From the NCBI GenBank assembly GCA_900758165.1, contig CAAEQN010000023.1, positions 1 through 15,421 on the forward strand: a stretch of DNA of 15,421 nt, read 5' to 3'. Below the pieces are notes generated by a model. That model had not been told where the DNA came from, ran no database searches, and was given only the letters and a program-made list of their open reading frames with translations. Each line of letters starts with the position of its first letter. Within the stretch, counting starts at the first letter, position 1. Shown piece after piece: positions 6,469 to 13,746 of the stretch. A program made the translations under genes and the position numbers. This DNA is from Clostridia bacterium (GTDB lineage: Bacteria > Bacillota > Clostridia > TANB77 > CAG-508).

Positions 6469-7629
6469 ATGGCGGAAAAGAAGGATTATTATGAAATTTT
6501 AGGAGTTAGTAAAACAGCAACAGATGATGAATTGAAAAAAGCATATAGAAAATTAGCAAAAAAATATCATCCTGATGCAAATCCTGATGATAAAGCAGGT
6601 GCTGAAGCAAAGTTTAAAGAAGTAAATGAAGCTTATGAAGTATTATCAAATCCTCAAAAAAGAAAAATGTATGATCAATTTGGAACAGCAGATCCACAAG
6701 GCTTTAACGGATTTAATGGCGCTGGAGGACCTTTTGGTGGAAATGGTGGTTACTACTCATATACAACCTCTGGCTTTGATGAATTCGGAGATATATTTGG
6801 AGATTTAGGAGATTTATTTGGGTTTGGTGGAGGAAGAACAGCTAGACAAGCCAATAGCCCAACTAAAGGTGCAGATTTAAAATATAGTATAGATTTAACT
6901 TTTGAAGAGGCTTATAGCGGAGTAAGTAAACAATTAAATATCACAAGAAATGAAAAATGTACTACCTGCTCTGGAACAGGAGCAAAGCCGGGAACACATC
7001 CAGAGACATGTTCAGTTTGTGGAGGAACAGGTACTGTTACAAAAGTTCAAACCACTTTATTAGGACAAATGAAAGTTCAAACTACTTGTTCTAATTGCCA
7101 CGGAACAGGTAAAACAATAAAAGAAGTTTGTAATACTTGCTATGGAAAAGGAACAGTTAGAAAACAAGCAAAACTTAATGTAAAAATACCTGCTGGAATA
7201 GATGACGGACAAACAGTAGTATTAAAAGGAGAAGGTGAGCCAGGTAAAAATGGCGGACCAAATGGTAATATATACATAACAATCAGACTAAAAAGAAATA
7301 GTATCTTTACGAGAAAAGCTGATGATGTATATTGTGATGTGCCAATAACTTTTACACAAGCAACTTTAGGAGCTGAATTAGAAATACCATTGGTAGACGG
7401 TACAAAGGTAAAATATAAAATACCTGAAGCAACTCAAAGTGGTACAAAGTTTACAATAAAAGACAAAGGGTTTGTTCACATAAATTCAGGATATAGAGGA
7501 AATTTAATATTTACGGTACAAGTTCAAGTACCAAAAAGGCTAACAAAAGAACAAAGAGATTTGTTAGTGGAACTTGCTAAAACAATGAATGAACAACCTC
7601 CAATCAAAAAGAGAGGGCTATTTGGGTAA
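6469..7629 (+). CDS. dnaJ: Molecular chaperone DnaJ (Hsp40)
   Basis: Co-chaperone that delivers substrates to DnaK and stimulates its ATPase. From the ATG at 6469 the protein has 386 residues and begins MAEKKDYYEILGVSKTA, the standard DnaJ start; AGAGGAGG at 6456-6463 fixes it. Order of domains: J domain (about 5-70) with the essential HPD at 34-36; Gly/Phe-rich linker (about 75-130); zinc-finger domain with four CxxCxGxG-type repeats (C164/C167, C181/C184, C207/C210, C221/C224, the last being CNTCYGKG); C-terminal substrate-binding domains and the dimerisation end (QVPKRLTKEQRDLLVELA). An in-frame ATG at 6433 lies inside the upstream palindromic repeat and is unlikely to be used. Last gene of the heat-shock operon. 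Confidence 0.98.
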   Translation: MAEKKDYYEILGVSKTATDDELKKAYRKLAKKYHPDANPDDKAGAEAKFKEVNEAYEVLSNPQKRKMYDQFGTADPQGFNGFNGAGGPFGGNGGYYSYTTSGFDEFGDIFGDLGDLFGFGGGRTARQANSPTKGADLKYSIDLTFEEAYSGVSKQLNITRNEKCTTCSGTGAKPGTHPETCSVCGGTGTVTKVQTTLLGQMKVQTTCSNCHGTGKTIKEVCNTCYGKGTVRKQAKLNVKIPAGIDDGQTVVLKGEGEPGKNGGPNGNIYITIRLKRNSIFTRKADDVYCDVPITFTQATLGAELEIPLVDGTKVKYKIPEATQSGTKFTIKDKGFVHINSGYRGNLIFTVQVQVPKRLTKEQRDLLVELAKTMNEQPPIKKRGLFG

Positions 7630-7700
7630 TATAGTTTTAAAGCAAGGGTAAATATATATTCAGAAAAATATATTTAAAACAATTTATAAAAGATAAATAT

Positions 7701-7758
7701 GCAAGAAATAATGTTAAAAATAGTTACTTTTTTAACATAAATTCTTGCTATTTTTTTT
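7701..7758 (+). terminator. Intrinsic terminator of the hrcA-grpE-dnaK-dnaJ operon
   Basis: GCAAGAA (7701-7707) pairs with TTCTTGC (7742-7748), and ATGTTAAAAA (7711-7720) pairs with TTTTTAACAT (7729-7738). A 3x3 internal loop separates the two stems and a 7-base apical loop closes them. Eight T follow (7751-7758). The preceding 7649-7676 also holds a weak 9-bp A/T hairpin. Confidence 0.9.
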
Positions 7759-7773
7759 ATTCTAGTGTAAAAT
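7745..7773 (+). promoter_or_regulatory. Promoter of the pilin-like / MinD-like / GAF / ireB / ruvX operon
   Basis: TTGCTA (7745-7750), 17-base spacer, TAAAAT (7768-7773). The -35 box overlaps the preceding terminator stem. A further TATAAT at 7803-7808 lacks a good -35 and is too near the ribosome site. No other promoter is evident before 12537, so five genes may depend on this one. Confidence 0.5.
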
Positions 7774-7826
7774 ATTATAAGTATAGAGAAATATGCATAA
7801 AATATAATAAAGAAAGGAATATTTAT

Positions 7827-8231
7827 ATGAAAAAAATAATAGCAATTATATCTATAATGTTCTGCTTAGTTGGTTTTTCAACAATAGCAAATGCTGCAAA
7901 TACAGTTGAAATGGTTAACCAAGATACAGCAGGAAAATTAATTGAAATAAAAGATAAAGAATTAAAAACATTAGATGAATATAAAGAGGCTTATGGTTCA
8001 GATTCTTATGGGCTTACAGCATATTTGTTAAACAAAATAAGAGTATATAGTATACCGTTTGGATTTGTTGCTATTGTTGTAGCGGCTATATATCAATACA
8101 TAATAGGCTTAAAGAAATTAGACACCAGAGATAAAGGTTTTGGTTTAATGATTACAGCTATAACATTAGTTGTAATATGCCAAGTATTGCCACTTGTTTT
8201 TGCAATAGTAGTAAAAGGTTGGAGGGGTTAA
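7827..8231 (+). CDS. Secreted two-helix membrane protein resembling VirB2/TrbC-type pilins
   Basis: This 134-residue protein has a clear Sec signal peptide (MKK, hydrophobic core 4-18, likely cleavage after the ANA at 21-23). A polar segment of about 50 residues follows, then two hydrophobic helices (about 73-94 and 105-129) joined by a short basic loop (LKKLDTRDKG), ending in KGWRG. A cleaved signal plus two helices with a charged cytoplasmic loop is the architecture of VirB2/TrbC-family pilins of type IV secretion and conjugation systems, although the polar N-terminal segment is longer than usual. No VirB4, VirB6, coupling ATPase or relaxase lies in the window, so a conjugative role cannot be claimed. 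The 3' codons for Trp-Arg-Gly contain the GGAGG used by the next gene 4 bases downstream, so the two are likely co-translated. A generic two-helix membrane subunit is the alternative. Confidence 0.6.
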   Translation: MKKIIAIISIMFCLVGFSTIANAANTVEMVNQDTAGKLIEIKDKELKTLDEYKEAYGSDSYGLTAYLLNKIRVYSIPFGFVAIVVAAIYQYIIGLKKLDTRDKGFGLMITAITLVVICQVLPLVFAIVVKGWRG

Positions 8232-8235
8232 ACAA

Positions 8236-10719
8236 ATGAAAGTATTGTTCGCAGTAAATAATGAAAAGGTTTCAGAAGCAATTATAAAAAAATATCAAAC
8301 AATGTACAAAGAAATAATTTCATGGAAAAATGTATATTTTTTCAACGCGATAATAAAAGAATTACAAAAAGATAAATCCTATGATAGAATAGTTATAGGA
8401 GAAGATTTAGAGCCATATTCAAACAATAATTATGAGGTTATAGATAATTTTTTGTTTGACAAATTAGATAGCATAAGTGATGAAGCATCAAACAGCACAG
8501 AGGGAGATATACCAATAATTCTTATTGCTACAGATAGAAGAGAAAAGGGCGAAAATATACTAATTAAATTATTTGGAATAGGAATATATAATGTACTTCT
8601 AGGAAAGGACAGAAGTATAGAAAATGTATGTTCACTTATAGCACAGCCTCGTACTAAAAAACAAGCAAAAGCTTATTATAAAATAGAATCAAATGAGGTT
8701 GAATATCAATCAATAGATCCAGATAGTGTTAGTGAAACAGAAATTCAAAATATAATTAGACACTATAAAAAATTAGGAAAAAACGAAGAAGAATATATAA
8801 AAAGCTTTGATGATATAGCAGGACAATATACAGACAGTCAATTAAAAGTGATTGCTGGATTTTTGCCTTTAAATGTTAGAGCAGTATTAGAAGAAAGCTC
8901 ACCAAAATACCAAGAGATTATGATAGGTAGTGTCAAAGGCAAAATAGACAATAAGAAAAAACAAGAATTAAATTCTTATGTTTCTTCTAAACCTAGAGGA
9001 TTACAACAAACAAGTAGAATAGATTTGATTGATAAACAATTACAAAAATCAAGACTAACAAAACCTGTAGTAATACCATCAGCTATTAATATGCAAAATG
9101 TAAAAAAAGCTTATACAAATGTGACTCCAGAACCAGAAGAAGATATTATTATAAAGCATAATCAATTTGACAATGCTAGTGAAATAGAAGAAAAACTAGA
9201 CAACAGTTTAAAGACAAACAATAATGAAGAAATTGCAGAGCAAATAAATAGTATAGAAGAACAAAAAATAGAACAACCAAAAAGAGGAAGAGGAAGACCT
9301 AAAAAGAAAGTTGAAGAAATAGAAGAAGAGCCTAAAAAAGAAAAAAGAGGAAGAGGAAGACCAAAAAAAGTACTTGAAGAACAAGTAGAAACTCAAAAAG
9401 AAGACATTCAAGATAATGATTTAGACTTATTTGCATTAGGAGATATTCCTGAAGACAATACAAATGCTAAAAAGGATGACTTCGGTATTAATAGAGACTT
9501 AAACCAAAAGGAACAAAAAGATGACTTTGTTTTACCAGGTTTAGATGAAGAAGAAGCTCCTATGTTACCAAATATAGGTAATGAAACTCCTGATATGCAA
9601 AAAAACACAATTAATAACAATACATTTTTAAACAATTCTTCAAATAACGTTGCAAATAATAGTTCTTCAGAAAAACCACAAAACAATATAGCAGCTAACA
9701 AATTTATAAACAATCAAGAAAATATAAATAGCAATTATTCAAATACTCAACAAAACACAAATATTTATAATAATTTTAATAATCAAAATAATAAATTACA
9801 AGAAATTAATCCTTCTTATGATGACTCAAGATTATCTAATTTATTAACTGGAGATAAAAAAATAGTAGCTTTTGTTGGAACATCAAAAAACGGAACATCA
9901 TTTTTAGTTAACAATTTAGCAGCATTGCTATCTAATAAAGGAATAAATACAGCTATATTAGATCTTACTCAAAACAAGAATTCATATTATATTTATACAT
10001 CAAATGAAGATGAATTGAGAAATATAGCATTTAGATGTGTAGAAAATCTTAGAAGAGGTGTAGCAGAAGGAATAAAAGTAAATAAAAACCTTACAGTATA
10101 CACACCATTACCAGGAGAAAACCAAGAATTAGATGACTATGGTAATATACTAGAAACTCTAGCAAGAAATTATTCTTTAGTATTATTAGATTGTGACTTT
10201 GAAACAAATGTAAATTATTTTGCAAATGCTCAAGAAATATATTTAGTTCAAACTTATGATATACTTACAATACAACCATTAACAGCATTTTTAAATGATT
10301 TGAAATATAAAAATATATTAAACCAAGGTAAATTAAGAATAGTTATAAATAAAGCTTTAAAATTAAGAAAATTAACAGAGCAAATGATTATAGGAGGAAT
10401 ATCTTGCTATAATGATCCTGCAACAACATATATTAATACTTTATTTGATAAAGATTCAGTAAGGTATGTTACAATACCATTTGAGATTGAAACTTATGCT
10501 AGATATTTAGAAAGATTAGTAGATTGTGAAATTTTATTAAATGGATATTCAAAGATATTTTTAGATGCATTAAACAAATTAGGAGATATGGTATATCCAT
10601 TAATAGCAGGTAAAATAAAATATGAACCAAAGAAAAATTACAATGATTATAATAGAAAAAATTCAACATTTAATAACAATATGAATGAAACATTAAATAA
10701 AATGAGAAATAATTTTTAA
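8236..10719 (+). CDS. Large protein with pseudo-receiver-like N-terminus, two AT-hooks and a degenerate MinD/CpaE-like ATPase domain
   Basis: 827 residues in clear modules. Residues 1 to about 150 alternate strands and helices (MKVLFAVNNEKVSEAI, DRIVIGEDLEP, IPIILIATDRRE, GIYNVLLGKD), like the receiver-like domain of CpaE-type proteins. A helical linker (about 160-300) follows. Two AT-hook modules (KRGRGRPKK starting at K349 and K370) form a 21-residue tandem duplication visible in the DNA with a 63-base period. Then come an acidic stretch and an Asn/Ser/Gln-rich linker (about 455-525). The MinD/ParA-like domain (about 540-795) has a P-loop degenerated to GTSKNGTS (548-555): the signature lysine K551 is kept, the GK(T/S) lysine is not. 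A Walker-B-like LVLLDCD is present. I infer a localisation or assembly factor for the neighbouring pilin-like protein, possibly touching DNA or polyphosphate-like anions through the basic hooks. ATP hydrolysis is doubtful. Confidence 0.7.
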   Translation: MKVLFAVNNEKVSEAIIKKYQTMYKEIISWKNVYFFNAIIKELQKDKSYDRIVIGEDLEPYSNNNYEVIDNFLFDKLDSISDEASNSTEGDIPIILIATDRREKGENILIKLFGIGIYNVLLGKDRSIENVCSLIAQPRTKKQAKAYYKIESNEVEYQSIDPDSVSETEIQNIIRHYKKLGKNEEEYIKSFDDIAGQYTDSQLKVIAGFLPLNVRAVLEESSPKYQEIMIGSVKGKIDNKKKQELNSYVSSKPRGLQQTSRIDLIDKQLQKSRLTKPVVIPSAINMQNVKKAYTNVTPEPEEDIIIKHNQFDNASEIEEKLDNSLKTNNNEEIAEQINSIEEQKIEQPKRGRGRPKKKVEEIEEEPKKEKRGRGRPKKVLEEQVETQKEDIQDNDLDLFALGDIPEDNTNAKKDDFGINRDLNQKEQKDDFVLPGLDEEEAPMLPNIGNETPDMQKNTINNNTFLNNSSNNVANNSSSEKPQNNIAANKFINNQENINSNYSNTQQNTNIYNNFNNQNNKLQEINPSYDDSRLSNLLTGDKKIVAFVGTSKNGTSFLVNNLAALLSNKGINTAILDLTQNKNSYYIYTSNEDELRNIAFRCVENLRRGVAEGIKVNKNLTVYTPLPGENQELDDYGNILETLARNYSLVLLDCDFETNVNYFANAQEIYLVQTYDILTIQPLTAFLNDLKYKNILNQGKLRIVINKALKLRKLTEQMIIGGISCYNDPATTYINTLFDKDSVRYVTIPFEIETYARYLERLVDCEILLNGYSKIFLDALNKLGDMVYPLIAGKIKYEPKKNYNDYNRKNSTFNNNMNETLNKMRNNF
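9280..9362 (+). repeat. Tandem AT-hook coding duplication (63-base period)
   Basis: The 20 bases AAAAGAGGAAGAGGAAGACC occur identically at 9280-9299 and 9343-9362, in frame, 63 bases (21 codons) apart. Both encode KRGRGRP followed by Lys. The intervening DNA is less well conserved, consistent with an older duplication held by selection on the hook. Confidence 0.8.
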
Positions 10720-10740
10720 AACAAGATGAGGTGATACTTT

Positions 10741-11841
10741 TTGTCAGCAACAATAATAATAACAGTAATTCTATTTTTAGTAGCAATAATAATAGGATTA
10801 ATGGTATACAATATGTCAATTCATAAAAAAATAGAGGCATTTAAAAATATAAATCAGCAAATAACAAGCCTAAACGTTTTACAAGATTTTATGAATACTA
10901 TTAGTGAAACATCAAGCACTGATGAGAAATTAAAAAAGATAAATAATATATTAATAGAAAAATATAATATAAAATATTCAACAATAGTAGTTTATAATGG
11001 AGCTGAATATATAATTAAAGCTTCTAATGTTTCAGAAAAACATTGGGATACGTTAAAAAATTTGCAAAATGAACCAATATTTAAAGATTGCATAGAAACA
11101 GGAATATCTAAGTATATAACAATAAACAAAGAAGGCGAAAGATTACCTTATCAAAAAATGGAATTTGCTAGAGCAAAATCTGCTATATTCTTTCCAATAT
11201 ATATAGACAATGTTTATATTGGATATTGGATAATAGAAGGTAGCAGTCCTCACGAATTTGATAATGTAGACACAACAATATTGGAAGTAGTAAAAAACAA
11301 TATAGTATCTGTATTAAAAACAGTTGAGAACCAATCAACAATTGAAAATATAGTAAAAGATGATAGATATTCGGAATTAAAATCAGCAGAATACTTATAT
11401 ACAGAAGGAAAGAAAACAATAGATAAATATACAACTTCTACAGTATGTTTATTTAAAATAATTAACTTAACAAAAATAAATGAAGTAATTAGTAGAAAAA
11501 CTGGAGATAATGTGATAACTCAAGTCTGCAGAGAAATAAAACAAAATTTATCTAATGAATATATATTTGTTAGATATATGGGACCTAAATTTGCAATTGT
11601 GTTCTCTGGAGTAGAGTTAAAAGCAGTAGAAGAATTTATGAAAACTGTAAAAGAAAAAGTAGAAGCTTTAAAAATAGAATCTGCTGAAGACTACAAAGGA
11701 GAACCAGTGGAAACATCACCAAAGTTAAATATTGCATTAACAACATATTATAAAGGTACTGCACTTGTAGGTGTTACTAAAAAGTTAGAAGAATACCTAG
11801 ACACTGCAGATCCACTAGAAAGTAATATAAATTATTTATAG
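10741..11841 (+). CDS. Membrane-anchored GAF protein with a degenerate GGDEF domain
   Basis: 366 residues from a TTG start chosen because GAGGTGAT lies 5 bases upstream and the sequence runs straight into an N-terminal membrane helix (about residues 3-24). A short helical segment follows, then a GAF-like domain (about 45-205, including YSTIVVYNGAEYIIKA, AIFFPIYIDNVYIGYWIIEG). The C-terminal domain (about 215-366) has the fold pattern of diguanylate cyclases (STVCLFKIINLTKINEVISRKTGD), but the GGDEF signature is MGPKF at 280-284, so the metal and GTP residues are lost. Catalysis of cyclic-di-GMP is not expected; it may sense a ligand or act as a scaffold. It lies 21 bases after the MinD-like gene and 10 bases before ireB, in the same apparent transcript. 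The family is not one I can name precisely. Confidence 0.7.
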   Translation: MSATIIITVILFLVAIIIGLMVYNMSIHKKIEAFKNINQQITSLNVLQDFMNTISETSSTDEKLKKINNILIEKYNIKYSTIVVYNGAEYIIKASNVSEKHWDTLKNLQNEPIFKDCIETGISKYITINKEGERLPYQKMEFARAKSAIFFPIYIDNVYIGYWIIEGSSPHEFDNVDTTILEVVKNNIVSVLKTVENQSTIENIVKDDRYSELKSAEYLYTEGKKTIDKYTTSTVCLFKIINLTKINEVISRKTGDNVITQVCREIKQNLSNEYIFVRYMGPKFAIVFSGVELKAVEEFMKTVKEKVEALKIESAEDYKGEPVETSPKLNIALTTYYKGTALVGVTKKLEEYLDTADPLESNINYL

Positions 11842-11851
11842 GAGGTTTTTT

Positions 11852-12106
11852 ATGGTTACAGATGAAACAGTTAGTTTTAATGTAGAAAAAGAGAAAAATG
11901 CTAAAACAAGAGAAATTCTTAAAGAAGTATATAACTCTTTAGCAGAAAAAGGATATAATCCTATTAATCAAATAGTTGGTTATATACTTTCTGGAGATCC
12001 AACATATATTACAAGTCATAATAATGCTAGAAACTTAATAAGACAAGTAGAAAGAGATGAATTACTAGAAGAAATGGTAAAAACATATATAGGGTTGGAC
12101 AAGTAG
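11852..12106 (+). CDS. ireB: IreB family regulatory phosphoprotein (UPF0297)
   Basis: An 84-residue small protein of Firmicutes. In Enterococcus faecalis IreB is phosphorylated by the PASTA kinase IreK on N-terminal threonines and affects cephalosporin tolerance. The family signatures are intact: TDETVSFNV near the N-terminus (candidate phospho-Thr at positions 3 and 6), GYNPINQIVGYILSGDP at about 34-50, and HNNARNLIRQVERDELLEEMV at about 56-76 (two blocks around ARNLIRQ). GGAGG immediately after the upstream stop sets the start. It is followed after 1 base by ruvX, the usual partner in Firmicutes. The alaS gene often found upstream is absent; the GAF-protein gene occupies that place. Confidence 0.95.
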   Translation: MVTDETVSFNVEKEKNAKTREILKEVYNSLAEKGYNPINQIVGYILSGDPTYITSHNNARNLIRQVERDELLEEMVKTYIGLDK

Positions 12107-12107
12107 T

Positions 12108-12530
12108 ATGAGGGCTATAGGAATAGATTATGGAGATGCAAGAGTAGGAATAGCAATTACAGATCCTTTAGGCTATACTGCTCAAGGATTAGAAACAATA
12201 CATCACCAAGGAAATGACAAAGTGGTTCTAAAAAGGCTAGAGGAAATATTCAATACTTATGAAATAGATACAATAGCTATAGGAATGCCAATAAATATGG
12301 ATGGCAGCAAGACTATAAGAGCAGAAGTAACAGAAAAATTTATACATAAATTAAAGTGTAAATTTAACAAAGTGAAAATAGTAGAAATAGACGAAAGACT
12401 TACAACAGTAGAAGCACATAAAACAATGAACTTCTTAAATGTAAATAAACATAAAAAAAGAAATATAGTAGATACTATTTCAGCAGTATATATACTAGAG
12501 TCTTATATGAAAATGCAAAAAAATAATTGA
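12108..12530 (+). CDS. ruvX: RuvX/YqgF family RNase H-like nuclease (putative pre-16S rRNA nuclease)
   Basis: A 140-residue single-domain RNase H-fold protein. YqgF in E. coli matures the 5' end of 16S rRNA; a Holliday-junction resolvase role was the older proposal. Motifs are complete: GIDYGDARVGIAITD at the N-terminus with catalytic D7, IAIGMPINMDGSK in the middle, DERLTTVEA with E96, and DTISAVYILESY with D122. ATG follows the ireB stop by 1 base, so translation is coupled; the only Shine-Dalgarno is a weak AGGG-type site in the ireB end. Last gene of the 7827-12530 operon; no clear terminator follows before the next promoter. Confidence 0.95.
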   Translation: MRAIGIDYGDARVGIAITDPLGYTAQGLETIHHQGNDKVVLKRLEEIFNTYEIDTIAIGMPINMDGSKTIRAEVTEKFIHKLKCKFNKVKIVEIDERLTTVEAHKTMNFLNVNKHKKRNIVDTISAVYILESYMKMQKNN

Positions 12531-12536
12531 ATATGA

Positions 12537-12565
12537 TTGACAAAAATGAAAGATAATAGTATAAA
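12537..12565 (+). promoter_or_regulatory. Promoter of the DUF1292 gene
   Basis: TTGACA (12537-12542), 17-base spacer, TATAAA (12560-12565), a near-consensus sigma-A promoter 7 bases after the ruvX stop. It leaves a leader of about 60 bases. Confidence 0.8.
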
Positions 12566-12633
12566 GTAAATGATTTTATTATTGTAGAAATACAAAATTG
12601 ATAATAAAATGTAAATTTGAAAGGAGAAAAATA

Positions 12634-12957
12634 ATGAGTGAAGAAAGAACACCAAACAATTCAGGAGAGGAATTAGAGGATAACGTAGTAATATTAAATG
12701 ATGAAGATGGAAAAGAAGTAAAATTCGAATTTTTAGATTTAGTAGAATTAGATAATGAGCAATATGTAGTGTTATTACCAATAGATAATGTTAATGAAGA
12801 AGAAGCTGGAGAAGTAGTAATACTAAAAGTTGAAGATTCAGAAAGTGAAGATGATGATGAAGAATCTTATGTAAGTGTTGATGATGAAGAAATATTAAAC
12901 AAAGTTTTTGACATATTCAAAGAAAAATTTAAAGATGAATTTGATTTTGAAGACTAA
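12634..12957 (+). CDS. DUF1292 domain protein
   Basis: A 107-residue acidic protein of the Firmicute DUF1292 family (YrzB-like), often found after ireB and ruvX; function unknown. The core pattern NVVILNDEDGKEVKFEFLDL, then EYV-type VVLLPIDN and a Glu/Asp-rich segment (about 65-85), is present, and the C-terminus (FKEKFKDEFDFED) is acidic. The ATG at 12634 is preferred because AAAGGAGAA lies just upstream; an in-frame TTG 36 bases earlier would add a basic segment without a ribosome site. It has its own promoter and terminator, so it is uncoupled from ruvX here. Confidence 0.9.
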   Translation: MSEERTPNNSGEELEDNVVILNDEDGKEVKFEFLDLVELDNEQYVVLLPIDNVNEEEAGEVVILKVEDSESEDDDEESYVSVDDEEILNKVFDIFKEKFKDEFDFED

Positions 12958-12987
12958 TAACTAATATAAAAAACTTTTATTAAAAGT

Positions 12988-13029
12988 ATGGCAGGTAAGT
13001 ATAAAAATACATATCTGCCATTTTTATTT
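12988..13029 (+). terminator. Intrinsic terminator after the DUF1292 gene
   Basis: A 14-bp stem with one mismatch (TGGCAGGTAAGTAT at 12989-13002 with ATACATATCTGCCA at 13007-13020) has an AAAA loop and a T-rich tail (13021-13029). Confidence 0.85.
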
Positions 13030-13072
13030 ATACAAAAAATAAAAATGAAAATTAAAATTTTTAATATAATAG

Positions 13073-13102
13073 TTTACTTTATTAAATCAATTATGATAAA
13101 AT
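13073..13102 (+). promoter_or_regulatory. Extended -10 promoter of the small membrane protein gene
   Basis: TTTACT (13073-13078), 18-base spacer, TAAAAT (13097-13102) preceded by TGA (13094-13096), an extended -10 that compensates for the weak -35. Confidence 0.6.
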
Positions 13103-13137
13103 GAATATAACAAAAGTAAAACATAAGGAGGAAAACT

Positions 13138-13611
13138 ATGCAAAAATTTAGTACATGGATGATATTATTATTAGATATAATATTTTGGTTGTTAAGAATA
13201 GTAGCAACATATACATATACCATGGGAATAGAATTTATGATAAAACCTATGAATGTTAATTTAGAAATATTTCTAATATTTATGGCTTTGTTAGTATTTA
13301 TTTTAGTTGCAAAAAGAAAATTTTTAGGAGCCATTATATATATAATTGGATATTTTGGGTACTTTGGTGCTAGTTTATGGCAGAATATCCAACAAATGCA
13401 AACTACAGGAGGAATGGTAGATGACTATTTAAGTGTATTTTTCAGCTTTATAGGAATAATTTTACCAGTATTAACATTACTAGATTTATTACTAGATAAA
13501 AATAGACAACTTCATCCAACAGATAAGAAAACAGACTGGTTTTATAGAAATAAAAAATATGATATACAGAAAGATGAAAGAGCAGACAAAAATAATTATA
13601 GAACTTTATAA
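13138..13611 (+). CDS. Four-helix membrane protein, function unknown
   Basis: I do not recognise this 157-residue family. It shows four hydrophobic segments (about residues 6-28, 42-58, 61-81 and 97-119) with a basic KRK after the second helix, and a hydrophilic C-terminal tail of about 37 residues rich in Lys and Asp (DKNRQLHPTDKKTDWFYRNK), presumably cytoplasmic. No cleavable signal or enzyme motif is seen. The start has an excellent AAGGAGGA site. It is a single-gene unit with its own promoter and a terminator shared with the convergent sufU-mnmA operon, so the context gives no functional clue. Confidence 0.8.
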   Translation: MQKFSTWMILLLDIIFWLLRIVATYTYTMGIEFMIKPMNVNLEIFLIFMALLVFILVAKRKFLGAIIYIIGYFGYFGASLWQNIQQMQTTGGMVDDYLSVFFSFIGIILPVLTLLDLLLDKNRQLHPTDKKTDWFYRNKKYDIQKDERADKNNYRTL

Positions 13612-13632
13612 AAATAAACGTTATTATTGTAG

Positions 13633-13682
13633 AATGAACCTAAATTACTAAACTTTTTAGTTTAATAATTTAGGTTCATTTT
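13633..13682 (+). terminator. Terminator of the membrane protein gene, at the convergent junction
   Basis: A perfect 15-bp stem (AATGAACCTAAATTA at 13633-13647 with TAATTTAGGTTCATT at 13666-13680) continues, after a 1x1 mismatch, into a 6-bp inner stem (TAAACT/AGTTTA) with a TTTT loop. The T tail on the plus strand is short (13679-13682); on the minus strand the tail is poorer. It could still block transcription from both sides. Confidence 0.7.
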
Positions 13683-13703
13683 AATATATATAGACTTTCA
13701 AAT

Positions 13704-13732
13704 AAATTCTTAAATGCTTGTTATAAGAATTT
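13704..13732 (-). terminator. Weak hairpin downstream of mnmA
   Basis: AAATTCTTA (13704-13712) and TAAGAATTT (13724-13732) form a 9-bp stem with an 11-base loop. On the minus strand it is followed by ATTTG, a poor T tract, so it is only a possible terminator or 3' stabiliser for sufU-mnmA. Confidence 0.35.
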
Positions 13733-13746
13733 AAAATTCACACTCT

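Noticed and set aside
7649..7676. AT-only 9-bp hairpin after dnaJ as the operon terminator
   Set aside because: No T tract follows and the stem has no G-C pairs; the long stem at 7701-7758 with eight T is the convincing terminator.
9208..9713. Minus-strand open frames opposite the AT-hook and Asn-rich linker
   Set aside because: Their Ser/Phe-rich products mirror the Glu/Lys/Asn-rich coding strand; there is no ribosome site or promoter and the sense frame is a continuous 827-codon gene.
12598..12633. TTG start extending the DUF1292 protein by 12 residues
   Set aside because: No ribosome site precedes it, while AAAGGAGAA precedes the ATG at 12634, where the family-like sequence begins.
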